Shown in pieces: positions 39,473 through 48,676 of a stretch of 64,000 nt of DNA. The position numbers and the translations under genes are program-made. The stretch's first letter is position 1, and the number at the start of each line of letters is the position of its first letter. Below the pieces are notes generated by a model. It saw only the letters and a list, made by a program, of their open reading frames with translations, was not told where the DNA came from and ran no database searches. Origin of the DNA: Aliamphritea spongicola (GTDB lineage: Bacteria; Pseudomonadota; Gammaproteobacteria; Pseudomonadales; Balneatricaceae); NCBI GenBank assembly GCA_024347235.1, contig AP025283.1, positions 3,472,001-3,536,000 on the forward strand, written 5' to 3'.

Positions 39473-40120
39473 CTAAACCGCCTGCTTATCATCAGCAGAT
39501 GTTTGCCCTGACATATGCTGAGCCTCATCCTCCCTGCGTTTGCGGCTCGGCAGTTCCCTGACTTTCTCCTCCTGAACTGGCTGTCCGCAGTCAATTTCCG
39601 GTAGCCCTACTGCTTTAAAGTGACCAAAAATGGCCTCACCTAATTCAGAGGCCAGCGCCGGCGTAAAGCGCCCGCCCTGCTTCAGGTGCTGGCCGTGCTG
39701 ATCAAACAGCCCGTACAGTTCCCGTAAACGTTCCCCTAACGGCGCAGGCTGATCAAACACGCCGGAGATAATCTGATTCAGTGAGGTCACCCACATAAAA
39801 TGATCCATGGTGCGGGTATTTACAAAGATCTCCCAGGGATAATTCACCTGAGCATCAGTGCCCGGGTTCAGAATCAGGTCATTAATGGTGACGTATAGCG
39901 GGTGTTCTGAACGGGGTGTAATGACCTCATAGGTGGTCCCCGCCAGACTTTGCGGACGGCTTAAACCGGCAGTATCCAGCGCGAGGATATCGGGGATTTC
40001 CGCCACATGTTTAAGCACCTTAAACGCCACAATTGGCGCATCGATAACAGTGGTAGTCTGGCTGTTAGCCGTAAGGGTTTGTGCCTGAACAGGCTGAGTA
40101 GTTTTAACTGACATATCCAT
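39473..40120 (-). CDS. Class II ribonucleotide reductase accessory chain, NrdJb-like, variant copy 1
   Basis: An intact 215-aa protein. The core matches NrdJb: 'RPQSLAGTTYEVITPRSEHPLYVTINDLILNPGTDAQVNYPWEIFVNTRTMDHFMWVTSLNQIIS', then 'GGRFTPALASELGEAIF'. Canonical NrdJb ends in a cysteine-rich tail (seen in copy 2). Here the tail is replaced by 'DCGQPVQEEKVRELPSRKRRED...', which has a single Cys. The other two frames beyond the stop hold no Cys-rich tail either, so the loss is not a simple frameshift. It follows nrdJa copy 1 after 51 bases. Confidence 0.8.
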   Translation of the reverse strand: MDMSVKTTQPVQAQTLTANSQTTTVIDAPIVAFKVLKHVAEIPDILALDTAGLSRPQSLAGTTYEVITPRSEHPLYVTINDLILNPGTDAQVNYPWEIFVNTRTMDHFMWVTSLNQIISGVFDQPAPLGERLRELYGLFDQHGQHLKQGGRFTPALASELGEAIFGHFKAVGLPEIDCGQPVQEEKVRELPSRKRREDEAQHMSGQTSADDKQAV

Positions 40121-40171
40121 GTTTCCTTTGTTCCTGATATGAATAAATGTGCTCTGTGTCGAAAGCGTTAC

Positions 40172-42316
40172 CTATAAACGGCCGTAGTAACCTTCCTTAA
40201 GCGCATCAAACAAATTGGCGGCGGTATGCAGCTCACCGTCGTATTCCACCTGAGCATCTCCCGCCAGCTCTACTTCCCGGCCATCGGACAGGGTGAACTG
40301 ATAGCGGGTATTTTTCAGATCGTCCTCCTTGACCAGCACCCCTGAAACGCTTCCGGATTAAACCGGAACGTGGTGCAGCCTTTCAGGCCACGGCGATACG
40401 CGTAGAGATAAATGTCCTTGAATTTGGCATAGGGATAATCGGTTGGCACATTGGCGGTTTTGGATATGGCCGCATCCAGCCATTTCTGCGCTGCCGCCTG
40501 AATATCCACATGCTGTTTGGGATGAATATCATCTGCACTGATGAAGTAATCAGGCAGCTCACCTTCCGCTACATCCGGGCTGATGAGTTCCCGGTACGCC
40601 AGTAACTCATAGGAGAGCACCTCGACTTTTTCTTTACTCTTCTTGCCTTCTCGCTGCACATTACGGCTGTACTGGTGGGCAAAGCTCGGCTCAATACCAT
40701 TGCTGACATTGTTGCCGAACGACAGTGCAATGGTGCCCGTCGGGGCGACAGAACTGTGATGAGTGAAGCGGCAGCCAATATCTTCAAGCTGGCTGACCAG
40801 CTCCGGCTTCTCGGCAGCAATTTTCTGCATATAGCGGCTGTAACGGGCATGTAAAACCCGCCCGGGCAAACGGTCACCGGGCCGGTGGCCGTCACGGCGC
40901 ATCTCCGGACGTTTACACAGCATGGCTTCGGTCACGGTGAACATCTGCTCCATCACCGGTGCCGGCCCCTTCTCCCGGGCCAACTCCAGCCCCACTTCCC
41001 AACCGGTCAGTGCCAGACGCTTGGTGACCGCTTCGGTAAAGGCGACCGACTGCTCATCACCATAACTCATCCGCAGCATGGTGACGGCTGACCCCAGCCC
41101 CATATAGCCCATTCCATGGCGGCGTTTATGCTCGATTTCATGACGCTGCTCTTCCAGCGGTAAGCCGTGCAATTCCACCACGTTATCCAGCATCCGGGTG
41201 AATACCGCCACCACATCGGTAAAGCTCTGCCAGTCAAAACTGGCCCGGGCAGTAAAGGGATTTCGGACAAAGTGGGTAAGGTTAACTGAGCCTAACAGGC
41301 TGCTGCCAAACGGTGGCAACGGCTGCTCGCCACAGGAATTGGTGGAGCGGATATTTTCACAGAACCAGTTGTTGTTCTGCTCATTCACCTGATCGATCAG
41401 AATGAATCCCGGTTCAGCAAAATCGTAGGTGGACTGCATAATCACATCCCACAACTCCCGGGCCGGCAACCGCTCAGTGATTTTGCAGGCCACCAGCCCG
41501 GCATCATTGGTGACGTAGTCCTGCTGTAATGGCCAATCCCGCCAGATCACCCGTTCAGCATCATTCAGATCAAGCGGCTGCTGGGTCTGCTGCTGGCGGG
41601 TAATGGGAATGCCAGTGGCCATTCACTGCCCCGCTGCACCGCATCCATAAATTCATCGGTAATCAGCAGTGACAAATTAAACTGCCGTAAGCGCCCGTCT
41701 TCCCGCTTGGCTTTGATAAACGCCAGCACATCCGGGTGGCCCACATCGAACGTCGCCATTTGCGCCCCCGCTGCCCACCGGCAGAAGAAACCGCAAAACA
41801 GGTTTTATCAAACACGTCCATAAACGACAGCGGACCGCCGGTGAGTGCGCCGGCACCAGCTACAAAACTGCCACTGGGTCTGAGGGTAGAAAACTCGTAT
41901 CCGATACCGCAGCCTGCTTTCAGGGTCAGCCCCGCCTGCTGGTTACGCCCCAGAATATCTGTCATGCAGTCACTGATCGGGCCGGACACCGTGCAGTTAA
42001 CCGTTGAGGTGGCTTTCTTGGTCTGCTGGGCACCGGCATTGGCCATGATTCGCCCCGCCGGCACTGCGCCGTTACGAAGCGCCCAGAGAAACCGCCCGTA
42101 CCAGAAAGCCCGGGTATCACTGTCAGCCTCCACATCGGCCAGCGCTTTCGCTACCCGGATGAATGTGTCATCCATACTCTGATCCAGAGGAATACCGTCA
42201 ACATCACGTAACCGGTATTTACTGTCCCAGATATCAACAGATGCTGGCTGAAATTGAATTAAAGCGGTAGAAAAAGCAGAAGATAGCCCGTCAACGGGCT
42301 TAGAAAATGTATTCAT
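40172..42316 (-). CDS. Class II (B12-dependent) ribonucleotide reductase catalytic chain, variant copy 1 (frameshifted)
   Basis: About 715 aa with shifts near 41750, 41620 and 40345. It has 'STVNCTVSGPISDCMTDILGRN', 'LKAGCGIGYEFSTLRPSGSF', 'MDVFDKTCFAVSSAGGQRG' and the finger-loop segment 'TNSCGEQPLPPFGSSLLGSVN'. Further on are 'HHSSVAPTGTIALSFGNN' and the tail 'ALKEGYYGRL' ending at 40172. The N-x-C-x-E radical-site triad is kept. However, the position eleven residues after the radical Cys, Cys333 in Thermotoga NrdJ, is Ser (codon AGC), and the neighbouring Pro and Tyr are also changed. It is downstream of a complete second nrdJ pair. Confidence 0.85.
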
Positions 42317-42343
42317 GTGCTAACACTCCATATCAGTATGAAA

Positions 42344-42371
42344 AAGCGCTACAACAGCTGTCGTAACGCTT
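42344..42371. promoter_or_regulatory. Near-perfect 28-bp palindrome upstream of nrdJa copy 1
   Basis: The left half AAGCGCTACAACAG and right half CTGTCGTAACGCTT pair at 12 of 14 positions. It sits 28-55 bases upstream of the ATG at 42316. It does not resemble the NrdR boxes found before copy 2. Confidence 0.5.
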
Positions 42372-42435
42372 AAATACTAGCAGTGCAGCAACTCAAATCC
42401 GTGCTTCAGAAATGTATAACGCAGCGAAATACAGG

Positions 42436-42464
42436 CTGCCCGGAAGGTTTTATCCGGGCAGTTT
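42436..42464. terminator. Hairpin after nrdJb copy 2
   Basis: CTGCCCGG and CCGGGCAG form an 8-bp stem with a 10-base loop. The T-run is on the + side, with a weaker TGTATTTC on the minus side. It lies 9 bases after the nrdJb2 stop and probably separates the two nrdJ transcripts. Confidence 0.6.
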
Positions 42465-42472
42465 TTACCTGT

Positions 42473-43201
42473 TTAACCGCACTTACTTTCTGCACAGTTC
42501 AGGCAGGTATAACAGCCATCCATCAGGATCGCGGCCTTTACATTACACTTGGTGCACAACTGTGCACCGGCAGAAATCACCTGCATTATCTGTCGGGGAA
42601 GCAGACGTACGCTGTTCATATTCTGCCCGTTTAGCCGCCAGTAACTGACGCTGCCCTTCATCCAGCTCATCCCCTTCCAGCAAACCGATAGTTTGCAGGT
42701 GATCCTCAATGGCGTAGCCGATTTCCGCCACCAGCGACGGCATATAACGGCCGCCCTTTTGAAATAGCCTCCTTTGGGGTCGAACACGGCTTTAAGCTCT
42801 TCCACCATGAAGACCACATCTCCCCTTACGGAATACCGCGGAAATAACCCGGGTAAGGGCAACCACCCACATAAAATGATCCATATTCTTGGAGTTAATA
42901 AAGATCTCATACGGGTGACGCTGTTCAAACTCAGTGCCCTGATTGAGCAGTACATCATTAATGGTGATGTAGAGCGCATGGGGCGATACCGGGGTTTTGA
43001 TTTTATAGGTTGAACCCAGCAACCGTTCCGGGCGGTCCAGATTCTCATGAACCCTTTCCATGGTCAGTTCAGCAGGTTTTTCTGCTACCGGCTCAACGGC
43101 TGTTCCTTCCGTTTTTCTTCCTTTACTACTTCGCAGGCAATGATTTTCTGGCGGATGGCGGCGTTTGCAGACGCCTGACCGGACGACATATTCTGTGACA
43201 T
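42473..43201 (-). CDS. nrdJb: Class II ribonucleotide reductase accessory chain NrdJb, canonical copy 2 (frameshifted)
   Basis: About 242 aa with shifts near 43125, 42820, 42760 and 42605. From the ATG at 43201 (GGAG 9 bases upstream): 'MSQNMSSGQASANAAIRQK', then 'LLGSTYKIKTPVSPHALYITINDVLLNQG', 'HPYEIFINSKNMDHFMWVVALTRVISA' and 'GGRYMPSLVAEIGYAIEDHLQ'. The C-terminus 'CTKCNVKAAILMDGCYTCLNCAESKCG' is a set of CxxC pairs, probably a zinc-binding and redox-shuttle tail. In Pseudomonas aeruginosa the enzyme is likewise split into NrdJa and NrdJb. Confidence 0.88.
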
Positions 43202-43229
43202 TCTGTGACTCCAATATTCTGATCAGTAA

Positions 43230-45376
43230 TTACAAACGGCCGTAATAGCCTTCTTTCAGTGCATCAAACAGGTTGGCTGCGGTATGAGTTTCGCCGTCAT
43301 ACTCCACGGTTTCGTTCCCCGCCAGTTCAACGGTACTGCCATCCTCCAGGGTAAAGCGGTAACGGGTATTCGCCAGATCCTGTTCTTTTACCAGCACCCC
43401 TGAAACGCTTCCGGGTTAAAACGGAACGTAGTGCAGCCCTTCAGCCCCTGCTGCCAGGCGTAATGGTAGATGTGCTTGAACTTTTCATAGGGGTAATCGG
43501 TCGGTACATTGGCCGTCTTCGAGATCGACGAATCAATCCATTTCTGGGCCGCTGCCTGCACATCCACATGCTGTTGCGGATGAATGTCGTCCGCACAGAT
43601 AAAGTAATCCGGCAGTTTCTGCTCCGCATCCTCACTGAACGGCATCGCCTGCGGATTGACTAATTTGCGGTATGCCAGCAGCTCATAGGAAAACACATCG
43701 ACTTTTTCCTTGGTTTTGCGGCCTTCACGGATAATGTTGCGGCTGTAATGGTGGGCAAAACTTGGCTCAATGCCGTTGCTCACATTGTTACCCAGCGACA
43801 GTGCAATGGTGCCGGTGGGAGCAATCGAGCTGTGATGGGTAAACCGGCAACCGTAACGGGCAAGCTGCTCTACCAGCTCCGGCTCTTCGCTGGCAATCTT
43901 TTGCATGTAATGGCTGTAACGGGCATGCAATACTCGCCCTGGCAGCTCGTCCCCAACCTTATAACCGTCATCCGCCATTTCCGGACGCTTGCGCAGCATT
44001 TCTGCGGTTACCGTGAAAATCTCATCCAGTACCGGTGCTGCTCCTTTTTCCCGGGCCAGCCCCAGGCCGGTCTGCCAACCGGTAATGGCCATCACCTTGC
44101 TGACCTCTTCGGTAAATACCAGTGATGCCGGATCACCATACTTATAACCCAGCATGGTGATCGCCGACCCCAGCCCCAGATAGCCCATACCATGACGGCG
44201 CTTCTGGGTGATTTCCCGGCGCTGCTGTTCCAGTGGCAGGCCATTGATCTCCACCACGTTATCCAGCATTCGGGTGAATACGGCGACGGTTTCTTTAAAG
44301 CTTTGCCAGTCGAACTGAGCGTCATCCGTAAACGGGTTGCGAATAAAACGGGTGAGGTTCACAGACCCCAGCAGGCAACTGCCATAGGGCGGTAAGGGTT
44401 GCTCGCCGCAGGGGTTGGTTGAACGGATGGTTTCGCAGAACCAATTATTATTCTGCTCATTGACCTTATCGATAAGAATAAAGCCCGGCTCGGCAAAATC
44501 GTATGTGGCATTCATAATTGAATTCCACAGCCCTTTTGCCTTCACCCACTTACTGACTTCACAGGCCACCAAACCGGTTTCATTCACGACATAGCCTTCA
44601 TGAAGCGGCCATTCACGCCAGATCACCTTACGGCTGTCATTCAGATCCAGTGGCTCACGCTGCTGATTTTTCAGACTGATTGGAAACGCCAGCGGCCATT
44701 CAGTATCAGCATCCACTGCCTGCATAAAGTCATCGGTAATCAGCAGGAAAGGTTAAACTGCCGCAGGCGGCCATCTTCCCGCTTGGCCTTAATGAACGAC
44801 AGCACATCCGGATGGCCAATATCAAAGGTTGCCATTTGAGCACCACGGCGACCACCGGCAGAAGACACTGTAAAACACATCTTGTCGAACACATCCATGA
44901 ACGACAACGGGCCGGAGGTATATGCCCCGGCGCCGGACACATAAGCCCCGGCGGGACGTAATGTGGAAAACTCATAACCGATACCGCAACCGGCTTTAAG
45001 GGTCAGTCCGCTTCATGGTTACGGCCCAGAATATCGTCCATTGAGTCGCCGATACTGCCGGACACCGTACAGTTAATGGTGGAGGTTGCAGGCTTGTGCT
45101 GCTGAGCACCGGCGTTGGCAATTACCCGCCCGGCAGGCACCGCACCATTGCGTAAGGCTTCGAGAAATTTTTCATACCAGTGCTGTTGTAACTCATCGCC
45201 TTCTTCAACGGCGGCCAACGCCCGGGCTACCCTTTTCAGGGTGTCATCCGGGGTATGGTCTATAAGATCCCCTTTTTCGATCGCAACCTGTACTTACTGT
45301 CCCAGATATCCTTTGAGGCCGCTTGCAGGGCCAGTTGGGTTAAATCCGTTTCACATTCAGGTTGCAGGGTTTTCAT
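43230..45376 (-). CDS. nrdJa: Class II (B12-dependent) ribonucleotide reductase catalytic chain NrdJa, canonical copy 2 (frameshifted)
   Basis: About 716 aa with shifts near 45275, 45005, 44750 and 43400. It has 'STINCTVSGSIGDSMDDILGRN', 'LKAGCGIGYEFSTLRPAGAY', 'MCFTVSSAGGRRGAQMATFD', the radical site 'TNPCGEQPLPPYGSCLLGSVN' (Asn, Cys, Glu and the reducing Cys all present) and 'HHSSIAPTGTIALSLGNN'. It reduces ribonucleotides with adenosylcobalamin, independent of oxygen. The ATG at 45376 is preceded by an FNR site and two NrdR boxes. nrdJb2 follows after 28 bases. Confidence 0.93.
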
Positions 45377-45428
45377 GCACAGCTACTCCATAGGACAGTA
45401 ATTAACAGTAATATCCGACATACAAAAA

Positions 45429-45491
45429 ACAGCATATCTAGTGCAGCGATACTAAACCTCACACCAGATATAGTTACTTGATATATATCAA
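45429..45491 (-). promoter_or_regulatory. nrdJab promoter with FNR site and paired NrdR boxes
   Basis: TTGATATATATCAA (45478-45491) is a perfect FNR/Anr consensus. A minus-strand -10 TAGTAT (45454-45449) places the start near 45442, with the FNR centre at about -42. ACACCAGATATAGTTA (45461-45476) and ACAGCATATCTAGTGC (45429-45444) resemble the NrdR box (about 12 of 16) and start exactly 32 bases apart, three helical turns. They overlap the promoter. Confidence 0.65.
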
Positions 45492-45723
45492 GCCCGAAGA
45501 ATGAGACGAGTAAAATGTCATAGGAAAGACGCCGGCGAACGTATTCGCAATACAAGCTATTTATGCGTTAACCGCCCGAAAAGCCGGTCAGAAATAACAG
45601 AGAAATACGCGCACGAATCCCGTAACAACAGAGATGCCGGGGTTAAAAAGGTAGAGGAAGTCACAGAGAAGAGGCACTGCAGCCGCCCTGGCAGCTGCAG
45701 TTATGAGATGTAAACGTGGCAGA
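45492..45723. other. Intergenic region between nrdJa and a small membrane protein
   Basis: No convincing gene. Contains the perfect hairpin GGCAGCTGCAG-type repeats near 45680-45705 (GCACTGCAGCCGCCC/GGCAGCTGCAG) and nothing else recognisable. Confidence 0.3.
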
Positions 45724-45979
45724 TTATTTTTCGTCTCTCAGGCTGGCCATGCTGAGATCAGGCAGATCTGCTCTGCCGACGATGATCATCACAATCCCGC
45801 ACATAAAGAAGAAGAATGTCGATGCCATAAAGCTGGCGGTAATCACATCTTCCATGCCCAGGGTCTCGGATTTTAAATAGGTCATGACCAGACACCCCAG
45901 CGCAATCAGTTCACTGAGCACGCCCATCACCATGGAGGTTTTCTGAAAAATACCTTTTTCTTTTGGGTGTTTCTGTCAT
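45724..45979 (-). CDS. Small two-helix membrane protein (frameshifted N-terminus)
   Basis: About 84 aa: 'MTETPK' from the ATG at 45979, a shift in the A-rich stretch near 45960, then 'GIFQKTSMVMGVLSELIALGCLVMTYLKSETLGMEDVITASFMASTFFFFMCGIVMIIVGRADLPD'. Two hydrophobic helices flank an acidic loop, with a charged C-terminus. No family recognised. It stands between the nrdJ locus and the toxin-antitoxin pair, on the same strand as both. Confidence 0.55.
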
Positions 45980-46143
45980 GACTGCTGCTCACTGATAAGT
46001 ATGAGCCCTGATACTAGCACCTGAGAAAAAGCTTTTCGCTAAACCGGACGGTTCGTTGATCTGGGTCGGATAATGGGGCAGCAAAATGAGGGGCTACGCT
46101 AATGATCAGAAAAACCTGCAACTTCAGATTCCGGAAATGGAGA

Positions 46144-46419
46144 CTATCCATAATGATATCGGCACTGAACGACCACCAGATCACCATTAAGCACGGTATA
46201 TACCAAACGGTGCTCCCGGTCGATCCGACGGGACCAGAATCCGGATAAATCACCTTTTAATGCTTCAGGTTTTCCTAATCCGGTAAAAGGATTTCGGCGT
46301 ATATCACTGATCAGCTGATTAATCCGTTTAAGCTGCTTTTTATCGTGAGTCTGCCAATACACATAATCTTCCCAGGCATTCCCCGCAAACTTTACAGCCA
46401 GTTTGCTAGTCTTCTTCAT
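46144..46419 (-). CDS. yoeB: Txe/YoeB-family mRNA interferase toxin
   Basis: An intact 91-aa RelE-fold protein: 'LAVKFAGNAWEDYVYWQTHDKKQLKRINQLISDIRRNPFTGLGKPEALKGDLSGFWSRRID' and the end 'EHRLVYTVLNGDLVVVQCRYHYG'. The conserved Glu, Arg and the C-terminal His-Tyr pair of YoeB catalysis are present. Its start overlaps the antitoxin gene by 14 bases. It cleaves mRNA at ribosomes when free of YefM. Confidence 0.93.
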   Translation of the reverse strand: MKKTSKLAVKFAGNAWEDYVYWQTHDKKQLKRINQLISDIRRNPFTGLGKPEALKGDLSGFWSRRIDREHRLVYTVLNGDLVVVQCRYHYG

Positions 46420-46675
46420 CCTGAATAAGCTCTCTTTCCTGAGTCTTACCCGCTTTTACTTCAGCAATTGCATCCATCAGACGGCTGGCATTAGCCGGGC
46501 TGCTCAGCAGGTAAAGTGTTTCCATGACACTGTCATAATCGCTCTTGGACAGAATAACAACATCATCACCTTTTTGCCGGGTAACAACGGTAGCTTCATG
46601 GGAATCACATACGGTATCCATAACCGTTTTTAAGCTGGCCCGGGCGTCACTGTATGAGATCACGTTCATATGCAT
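46406..46675 (-). CDS. yefM: YefM/Axe-type antitoxin (Phd/YefM family)
   Basis: An intact 89-aa protein 'MNVISYSDARASLKTVMDTVCDSHEATVVTRQKGDDVVILSKSDYDSVMETLYLLSSPANASRL', with the YefM DNA-binding N-domain and an acidic toxin-neutralising tail. Either ATG (46675 or 46669) could start. Upstream, at 46725-46742, lie two TGTACA hexamers twelve bases apart, the known YefM operator spacing, so the pair is probably autorepressed. Confidence 0.93.
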   Translation of the reverse strand: MHMNVISYSDARASLKTVMDTVCDSHEATVVTRQKGDDVVILSKSDYDSVMETLYLLSSPANASRLMDAIAEVKAGKTQERELIQDEED

Positions 46676-46724
46676 TCACTTACTGTTGCTAACTTTTTGG
46701 CTGACATCACTTCAGCTCATAATA

Positions 46725-46742
46725 TGTACAAAAATCTGTACA
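46725..46742. promoter_or_regulatory. YefM-type operator
   Basis: TGTACA at 46725-46730 and 46737-46742, 12 bases start to start, about 55 bases upstream of yefM. E. coli YefM-YoeB binds paired palindromes with this core and spacing. Confidence 0.75.
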
Positions 46743-46859
46743 ATCAAATTTACCGCATCCCAGTATCCATCACACGAGTTCTGAGTACGCAGCTACAAGG
46801 TAATAACTGAAACCGGTACTTCGCTTTATCAACAAGCGAAGCACCGGCCAGCTTAAAGA

Positions 46860-47364
46860 TTACGCCTGTGCTGAAAACGCACTGTGATAAGTAACCTTCC
46901 CCTGCAGACTGTCATCACTGAATTGCAGCGCCAGAAAATATTCCGGCGGTACACCTTCGAGAACCAGTTGAGAATCTGCAACAAAACCAAAGCGGCCGTA
47001 ATATTCAGGTTCACCCAGCAGCACACATCCACTTGCATTCATTGCTTTCAGTGCCGCCACTGCTTCACGCATCAATGAAGAGCCAATGCCTTTCCCTGAT
47101 ACTCAGGTAAAACGGACAACGGCCCCAGACCATACCAGCCAGATGTACCATCACTGATGGTGACCGGCGAAACCGCCGCATGGCCAATCACAGCCCCTGC
47201 CATTCAGCTACCAGCGAAACGGTCAACTGACCGGCGTTTCTCAAGTCACGGATAATAAATTGTTCGGTATGGCTGCTGTACGCTGCATTTTCAAACGCCT
47301 GCCGGGTAACAGATTCAATAACTATCGCATCAGCAGCCTGTTCATTTCGTATGTGTATATTCAT
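46860..47364 (-). CDS. GNAT-family N-acetyltransferase, YhbS-like (frameshifted)
   Basis: About 168 aa with shifts near 47200 and 47095. It starts 'MNIHIRNEQAADAIVIESVTRQAFENAAYSSHTEQFIIRDLR'. The acetyl-CoA site reads 'GLGPLSVLPEYQGKGIGSSLMREAVAALKA', containing the Q/R-x-x-G-x-G/A motif. The C-terminus is 'GCVLLGEPEYYGRFGFV', typical of YhbS. Small-molecule or protein acetylation; substrate unknown. Upstream of it on the same strand is rsgA. Confidence 0.87.
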
Positions 47365-47445
47365 CGTATTTATCTTTCTCAGAAAGGCGCTGACTACCGC
47401 TAAACCGGTATTCAGCGCCTGCCGTTTAACCTGTCAGCCTGACGA

Positions 47446-48497
47446 CTAACGCCCTTTTACGCAGCCGCGCTGCCGTTTGCACGGAACGGTAATAACGGCT
47501 TTTGGAGCGGTCTCTGGCCCTTTTTCCGCCAGACTGGCTGTGTTATGCGTCTGCTCACGCATAAGACTGAGATAGTTTGCCAACCGGCGACCATCAATCT
47601 GTTCAGCCTGTAACGCTTCAATAACCGCACAGCCCGGTTCTGACTGATGCTGACAATCACTGTACCTGCACCGTTTTACCAGTTCAGTAATATCTGCAAA
47701 GGTTTCCTGTACACCGGTTTCACAGTCCGCCAACTGCAACTCTCGCATGCCGGGGGTATCCAGCAAGATTCCTCCGCCATCCATAAGGTGCAACGTGCGG
47801 GACGTAGTGGTGTGTCTGCCTTTATCGTCAGCAACCCTGGCTTCAGCGGTTAACTGGGCAGTCTGTCCGGTCAGGGTATTAATCAGGGTTGATTTCCCCA
47901 CCCCGGATGAGCCTAGCAGGGCGACGGTACTGCCGGCACGGCACCATGGCTGTAACGCTGACACACTGGCTGTATCCAGGCCATTAACCGTTTCGACCAC
48001 CAGCAGCGGGTCCAGTGCCTGAACCTGACATTGATACGCGGCAGGATCATCACAAAGATCGGCTTTGGTAAGCACCGCGACAGCATCTGCTCCCGCTTCA
48101 CGGATTAATGCCAGATACCGCTCAATCCGGTTCAGCGAGAAATCATGATTCAGTGCCGTAACAACGAAAACCGTATCAACATTCGCGGCGATCAGCTGTT
48201 CAGCAACCTTAGTGCCGGCAGCCTTGCGGGAAAAACAGGAACGGCGCTCCAGCATCCGGCAAAAACTCCCGTCCGGGTTCAGCAACAACCAGTCACCGAT
48301 TGTCAGAGCACATGCCGATGCCGGTATATCCAACCCGTACATCAGCCTTTTCGGGCCCTGTTCGGATAAAACGTCAATACAGGATCGGTGCTGCGCAACG
48401 ATTCTGGCGGGCACCTGTACGGTACATTCTTCTAGGGAAAGTTGTTGTTGAAAAACGCGCTCCATCCCAGTTGGGACAGGGTAAAAACTGTAGTCAT
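47446..48497 (-). CDS. rsgA: Ribosome small-subunit GTPase RsgA (YjeQ/EngC) (frameshifted near start)
   Basis: About 350 aa. The true N-terminus is at the ATG at 48497, 'MTTVFTLSQLGWSAFF', joined after one deleted base near 48450 to 'QQQLSLEECTVQVPARIVAQH'. The order of GTPase motifs is circularly permuted, as in RsgA: G4 'VLTKADLCDD', then G1 'LLGSSGVGKSTLIN', then G3 'LLDTPGMRELQ'. The zinc motif is 'CRYSDCQHQSEPGC'. Helps 30S maturation. It has an elaborate leader with a small ORF and mutually exclusive hairpins. Confidence 0.92.
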
Positions 48498-48546
48498 AGA
48501 AAACCCTGACGCATGCAATATGCAGCGTCCGATAAATGATTCATCG

Positions 48547-48617
48547 GGGGCAAAGACGCCCCGGTTTAAAAACCGGGCAGCGAAATCAGGTTAAGCGGAT
48601 TTCAGCTTACTGCCCGG
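48547..48617 (-). promoter_or_regulatory. Leader attenuator of rsgA: terminator and competing antiterminator
   Basis: In transcript order: segment A CCGGGCAG (48617-48610), B CTGCCCGG (48580-48573) followed by TTTTT, C AACCGGG (48566-48560) and D GCCCC (48551-48547). A:B forms an intrinsic terminator. B:C (CCCGGTT with AACCGGG) is an antiterminator that removes it. C:D is a third option. Segment A lies inside the last codons of the leader ORF at 48602-48637. Confidence 0.7.
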
Positions 48618-48637
48618 AAGGTGTTGACTACAATCAT
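48602..48637 (-). CDS. Leader peptide upstream of rsgA
   Basis: An 11-codon ORF, MIVVNTFRAVS, with GGAGGG 5 bases before the ATG. It begins about 32 bases after the presumed transcription start. Its Arg-Ala-Val codons contain segment A of the terminator at 48568-48617, so a ribosome on the last codons would hide segment A. No run of a single amino acid is present, so it need not sense one aminoacyl-tRNA. Confidence 0.55.
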   Translation of the reverse strand: MIVVNTFRAVS

Positions 48638-48676
48638 GAGTACCCTCCGGCGTGAGATAAGTTATTCAGGAGGGGC

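Noticed and set aside
45501-45713. 70-codon + strand ORF between nrdJa and the small membrane gene
   Set aside because: No ribosome-binding site, irregular composition, and it begins beside the nrdJ regulatory sites.
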